Source: Pseudomonas citrullilanati (lineage in GTDB: Bacteria > Pseudomonadota > Gammaproteobacteria > Pseudomonadales > Pseudomonadaceae). Taken from it: a stretch of DNA of 42,055 nucleotides. Positions 38,748-42,055 of this stretch are shown here, piece after piece. Location: assembly GCF_030580855.1 (NCBI RefSeq), contig NZ_JAUQOP010000042.1, positions 1-42,055 of the forward strand, given 5' to 3'. The first letter of the stretch is position 1; each line of letters begins with the position of its first letter. The notes under the pieces were generated by a model, which saw only the letters and a list, made by a program, of their open reading frames with translations, did no database searches and was not told the DNA's origin. A program made the position numbers and the translations under genes.

Positions 38748-41393
38748 ATGCAAGACCTCGATCCCGTCGAAACCCAGGAATGGCTGGACGCCCTGGAATC
38801 GGTTCTCGACAAAGAAGGCGAAGACCGTGCTCATTACCTGATGACCCGCATGGGCGAACTCGCGACCCGCAGTGGTTCGCAACTGCCCTACGCCATCACC
38901 ACGCCGTACCGCAACACGATCCCCGTGACCCACGAAGCACGCATGCCTGGCGACCTGTTCATGGAACGCCGCATTCGCTCGCTGGTACGCTGGAACGCGT
39001 TGGCCATGGTCATGCGCACCAACCTGAAAGATTCTGACCTGGGCGGTCACATCTCCAGCTTCGCCTCCAGCGCGACGCTGTATGACATCGGCTTCAACTA
39101 CTTCTTCCAGGCCCCGACCGACGAACACGGCGGCGACCTGATCTACTTCCAGGGTCACGCATCGCCAGGCGTCTACGCCCGTGCGTTCATGGAAGGCCGT
39201 ATCACCGAAGACCAGATGAACAACTTCCGCCAGGAAGTGGACGGCAACGGCCTGTCCTCGTACCCACACCCTTGGCTGATGCCTGATTTCTGGCAGTTCC
39301 CGACCGTTTCCATGGGCCTGGGCCCGATCCAGGCGATCTACCAGGCGCGCTTCATGAAGTACCTGGAAGCCCGTGGCTTCATCGAGCCGGGCAAGCAGAA
39401 AGTCTGGTGCTTCATGGGCGACGGCGAGTGCGACGAGCCGGAATCCCTGGGCGCGATCTCCCTGGCCGGCCGCGAGAAGCTGGACAACCTGATCTTCGTC
39501 ATCAACTGCAACCTGCAGCGCCTCGACGGCCCGGTTCGCGGCAACGGCAAGATCATCCAGGAACTCGAAGGCGTGTTCCGTGGTGCCCAGTGGAACGTCA
39601 ACAAAGTCATCTGGGGCCGCTTCTGGGACCCGCTGCTGGCCAAGGACGTCGACGGCATCCTGCAACGCCGCATGGACGAAGTCATCGACGGCGAGTACCA
39701 GAACTACAAGGCCAAGGACGGCGCGTTCGTCCGCGAGCACTTCTTCAACACGCCTGAGCTCAAGGCCATGGTCGCCGATCTGTCCGACGACGAGATCTGG
39801 AAACTCAACCGTGGCGGCCACGACCCGTACAAGGTCTATGCGGCGTACCACCAGGCGGTCAACCACAAAGAGCAACCGACCGTCATCCTGGCCAAGACCA
39901 TCAAGGGTTATGGCACTGGCGCCGGCGAAGCGAAGAACACCGCGCACAACACCAAGAAGGTCGACGTCGACAGCCTGAAGCTGTTCCGCGACCGCTTCGA
40001 CATCCCGGTCAAGGACAGCGAGCTGGAAAACCTGCCGTTCTTCAAGCCCGAAGAAGGCAGCGCCGAAGCCCGTTACCTGGCCGAGCGCCGCGCCGCACTG
40101 GGCGGTTTCGTACCACAGCGCCGGGCCAAGAGCTTCAGCGTCCCGACCCCGCCACTGGACACCCTCAAGGCGATCCTGGACGGCTCGGGCGACCGTGAAA
40201 TCTCCACCACCATGGCCTTCGTGCGGATCCTCGCGCAACTGGTCAAGGACAAGGAAATCGGCTCGCGCATCGTGCCGATCATCCCGGACGAAGCCCGTAC
40301 CTTCGGTATGGAAGGCATGTTCCGCCAACTGGGCATCTACTCGTCCGTCGGCCAGCTCTACGAGCCAGTCGATAAAGACCAGGTGATGTTCTACCGCGAG
40401 GACAAGAAGGGCCAGATCCTCGAGGAAGGCATCAACGAAGCGGGCGCCATGAGTTCCTTCATTGCCGCCGGCACGTCGTACTCCAGCCACAACCAGCCCA
40501 TGCTGCCGTTCTACATCTTCTACTCGATGTTCGGCTTCCAGCGCATCGGCGACCTGGCCTGGGCGGCCGGCGACAGCCGTACCCGTGGCTTCCTGATCGG
40601 CGGCACCGCCGGCCGGACCACGCTCAACGGCGAAGGCCTGCAGCACGAAGACGGCCATAGCCACATGCTGGCCGGCACCATCCCGAACTGCCGCACCTAC
40701 GATCCGACCTACGGCTACGAGCTGGCGGTGATCATCCAGGACGGCATGAAGAAGATGACCGAAGAGCAACAGGACGTCTTCTACTACATCACCGTGATGA
40801 ACGAGTCCTACCAGCAGCCAGCCATGCCGGTCGGTGTCGAGCAAGGCATCGTCAAGGGCATGTACCTGCTCGAGGAAGACACCCGCGAAGCGGCGCACCA
40901 CGTCCAGCTGATGGGCTCCGGCACCATCCTGCGCGAAGTGCGTGAAGCGGCGAAGATCCTGCGTGAAGAGTTCAACATCGGCGCCGATGTCTGGAGCGTC
41001 ACCAGCTTCAACGAACTGCGTCGCGACGGCCTGGCCGTTGAGCGCAGCAATCGCCTGCACCCAGGCCAGAAGCCCAAGTTGAGCTATGTCGAGGAGTGCC
41101 TGAACGGCCGTAAGGGTCCGGTCATCGCCTCTACCGACTACATGAAGCTGTTCGCCGAGCAGATCCGCCAGTGGGTTCCTTCCAAGGAATTCAAGGTGCT
41201 GGGCACCGACGGTTTCGGCCGTAGCGACAGCCGCAAGAAGCTGCGTCACTTCTTCGAAGTCGATCGTAAGTTCGTGGTGTTGGCAGCCCTGGAAGCCCTG
41301 GCTGACCGCGGCGATATCGAACCTAAAGTGGTGGCCGAGGCCATCGCCAAGTTCGGCATCGATCCGGAAAAACGCAACCCACTGGACTGCTGA
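38748..41393 (+). CDS. aceE: Pyruvate dehydrogenase E1 component AceE
   Basis: This homodimeric thiamine-diphosphate E1 of the pyruvate dehydrogenase complex decarboxylates pyruvate and passes the acetyl group to the E2 lipoyl arm. At 881 aa it is the long gammaproteobacterial type. The ThDP motif GDGECDEPESLGAISLAG starts near 224 and its closing Asn lies in VINCNLQRLDGPV near 250. Other blocks are FQGHASPGVYARAFMEGR and GMEGMFRQLGIYSSVGQLYEP. The ATG at 38748 has GGAG upstream. The gene is followed after 11 bp by aceF, and a pair of palindromes lies upstream. Confidence 0.97.
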   Translation: MQDLDPVETQEWLDALESVLDKEGEDRAHYLMTRMGELATRSGSQLPYAITTPYRNTIPVTHEARMPGDLFMERRIRSLVRWNALAMVMRTNLKDSDLGGHISSFASSATLYDIGFNYFFQAPTDEHGGDLIYFQGHASPGVYARAFMEGRITEDQMNNFRQEVDGNGLSSYPHPWLMPDFWQFPTVSMGLGPIQAIYQARFMKYLEARGFIEPGKQKVWCFMGDGECDEPESLGAISLAGREKLDNLIFVINCNLQRLDGPVRGNGKIIQELEGVFRGAQWNVNKVIWGRFWDPLLAKDVDGILQRRMDEVIDGEYQNYKAKDGAFVREHFFNTPELKAMVADLSDDEIWKLNRGGHDPYKVYAAYHQAVNHKEQPTVILAKTIKGYGTGAGEAKNTAHNTKKVDVDSLKLFRDRFDIPVKDSELENLPFFKPEEGSAEARYLAERRAALGGFVPQRRAKSFSVPTPPLDTLKAILDGSGDREISTTMAFVRILAQLVKDKEIGSRIVPIIPDEARTFGMEGMFRQLGIYSSVGQLYEPVDKDQVMFYREDKKGQILEEGINEAGAMSSFIAAGTSYSSHNQPMLPFYIFYSMFGFQRIGDLAWAAGDSRTRGFLIGGTAGRTTLNGEGLQHEDGHSHMLAGTIPNCRTYDPTYGYELAVIIQDGMKKMTEEQQDVFYYITVMNESYQQPAMPVGVEQGIVKGMYLLEEDTREAAHHVQLMGSGTILREVREAAKILREEFNIGADVWSVTSFNELRRDGLAVERSNRLHPGQKPKLSYVEECLNGRKGPVIASTDYMKLFAEQIRQWVPSKEFKVLGTDGFGRSDSRKKLRHFFEVDRKFVVLAALEALADRGDIEPKVVAEAIAKFGIDPEKRNPLDC

Positions 41394-41404
41394 GGAGAAT
41401 TTTC

Positions 41405-42055
41405 GTGAGCGAACTCATTCGCGTACCTGACATCGGCAGCGGTGAAGGTGAAGTAATCGAACTGTTTGTGAAGGTCGGCGACCGTATCGAAGCCGACCAG
41501 AGCATCCTGACGCTCGAGTCGGACAAGGCCAGCATGGAAGTGCCCGCGCCGAAGGCCGGCGTCATCAAGAGCCTGAAGGTGAAGCTGGGCGATCGCCTGA
41601 AGGAAGGCGACGAACTGCTGGAGCTGGAAGTCGAGGGCGCCGCCGAGGCGCCTGAAGCAGCCGCGCCTGCCGCAGCCCCGGCGGCGGCTGAAAAGCCTGC
41701 TGCCGCACCGGCCGCCGAAGCCGCCCCAGCGCCAGCCGCCGCGCCGGCCGCCGCTTCCGTCCAGGACATCCATGTCCCGGACATCGGCTCCTCGGGCAAG
41801 GCCAAGATCATCGAAGTCCTGGTCAAGGCCGGCGACACCGTCGAAGCCGACCAGTCGCTGATCACCCTGGAGTCCGACAAGGCCAGCATGGAAATCCCGT
41901 CGCCCGCCGCCGGTGTGGTGGAAAGCGTCGAGATCAAGCTGGATGACGAAGTGGGTACCGGCGACCTGATCCTGAAGCTGAAGGTGGCCGGTGCTGCTGC
42001 CCCTGCCGCGCCAGCGCCGGCCCAAGCCGCTGCGCCAGCCGCCAAGGCCGAGGCC
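41405..42055 (+). CDS. aceF: Dihydrolipoyl acetyltransferase AceF (E2), 5' part
   Basis: The first 217 codons are in the window and the frame is open to the edge. The start is GTG at 41405, preceded by GAGGAG. Two lipoyl domains are visible, each with the modified Lys in LESDKASMEVP or LESDKASMEIP (Lys41 and Lys159). They are joined by Ala/Pro-rich flexible linkers at about 78-117 and from about 200. The E1-binding and catalytic domains lie beyond the edge. It forms the aceEF operon with aceE, 11 bp apart, and the E2 core transfers acetyl to CoA. Confidence 0.95.
   Translation, partial: MSELIRVPDIGSGEGEVIELFVKVGDRIEADQSILTLESDKASMEVPAPKAGVIKSLKVKLGDRLKEGDELLELEVEGAAEAPEAAAPAAAPAAAEKPAAAPAAEAAPAPAAAPAAASVQDIHVPDIGSSGKAKIIEVLVKAGDTVEADQSLITLESDKASMEIPSPAAGVVESVEIKLDDEVGTGDLILKLKVAGAAAPAAPAPAQAAAPAAKAEA

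Noticed and set aside
38634..41249. 871-aa open frame antisense to aceE
   Set aside because: It is the mirror of a highly expressed, strongly codon-biased gene; high GC at third positions leaves few stops on the other strand. aceE is unmistakable and the antisense product shows no family.

Overview
The window is chromosomal DNA from a fluorescent Pseudomonas, most likely the P. fluorescens group. Three things point there: high GC with strongly GC-biased third codon positions, REP pairs of the GTGGGAGCGAGC...GCTCGCGA type, and gene order close to the P. aeruginosa block running from cpdA through thiC, waaA, msbA and the LPS core genes to glnE and aceEF. It reads as core genome. The only mobile DNA is the start of an IS481-type transposase gene cut by the left edge.

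Layout. 1-300: IS end, a hairpin repeat and a REP. 282-2263 (minus): nudix hydrolase, DUF1249 protein and cAMP phosphodiesterase, with a divergent lipoprotein gene at 2477-3223. 3192-6804 (minus): TPP riboswitch, thiC and the cytX-type permease. 6971-8410 (plus): TolC-family channel. 8604-9878 (minus): waaA (Kdo transferase). 9901-11225: LysR regulator divergent from an SMR exporter, with a palindromic operator between them. 11313-14296 (plus): FAD oxidoreductase, aldo/keto reductase and an unrecognised protein. 14434-19640 (minus): waaL, msbA, cysC, hldE in transcription order. 19748-20353 (plus): small kinase-like protein. 20339-27996 (minus): carbamoyltransferase, wapH, mig-14, dnpA and two more glycosyltransferases. 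28247-35190 (minus): waaF, waaC, waaG, waaP, wapP, wapQ and a double-kinase-domain protein, almost all with 1-nt or 4-nt overlaps. 35426-38365 (minus): glnE. 38748 to the right edge (plus): aceE and the start of aceF.

How it works together. About 27 kb builds and exports LPS. HldE supplies ADP-heptose, WaaA adds Kdo, and WaaC and WaaF add heptose I and II. WaaG, WapH and the other glycosyltransferases extend the core. WaaP, WapP, WapQ and the double-kinase protein are expected to phosphorylate or otherwise modify heptose, and the carbamoyltransferase to carbamoylate it. DnpA may de-N-acetylate a core sugar, MsbA flips lipid A-core, and WaaL ligates O-antigen. Mig-14 links the cluster to antimicrobial-peptide resistance. 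The flanking genes (thiamine synthesis, cAMP turnover, glutamine synthetase control, pyruvate dehydrogenase) are housekeeping.

I found no clear undescribed system such as a defence island, CRISPR or prophage. The best leads are a pair of palindromes 52 bp apart upstream of aceE, the tandem-kinase LPS protein at 28247-29686, a stand-alone APS kinase inside the LPS operon, a hairpin plus T-run just before waaF, and a possible small C-tail membrane protein at about 21491-21739.
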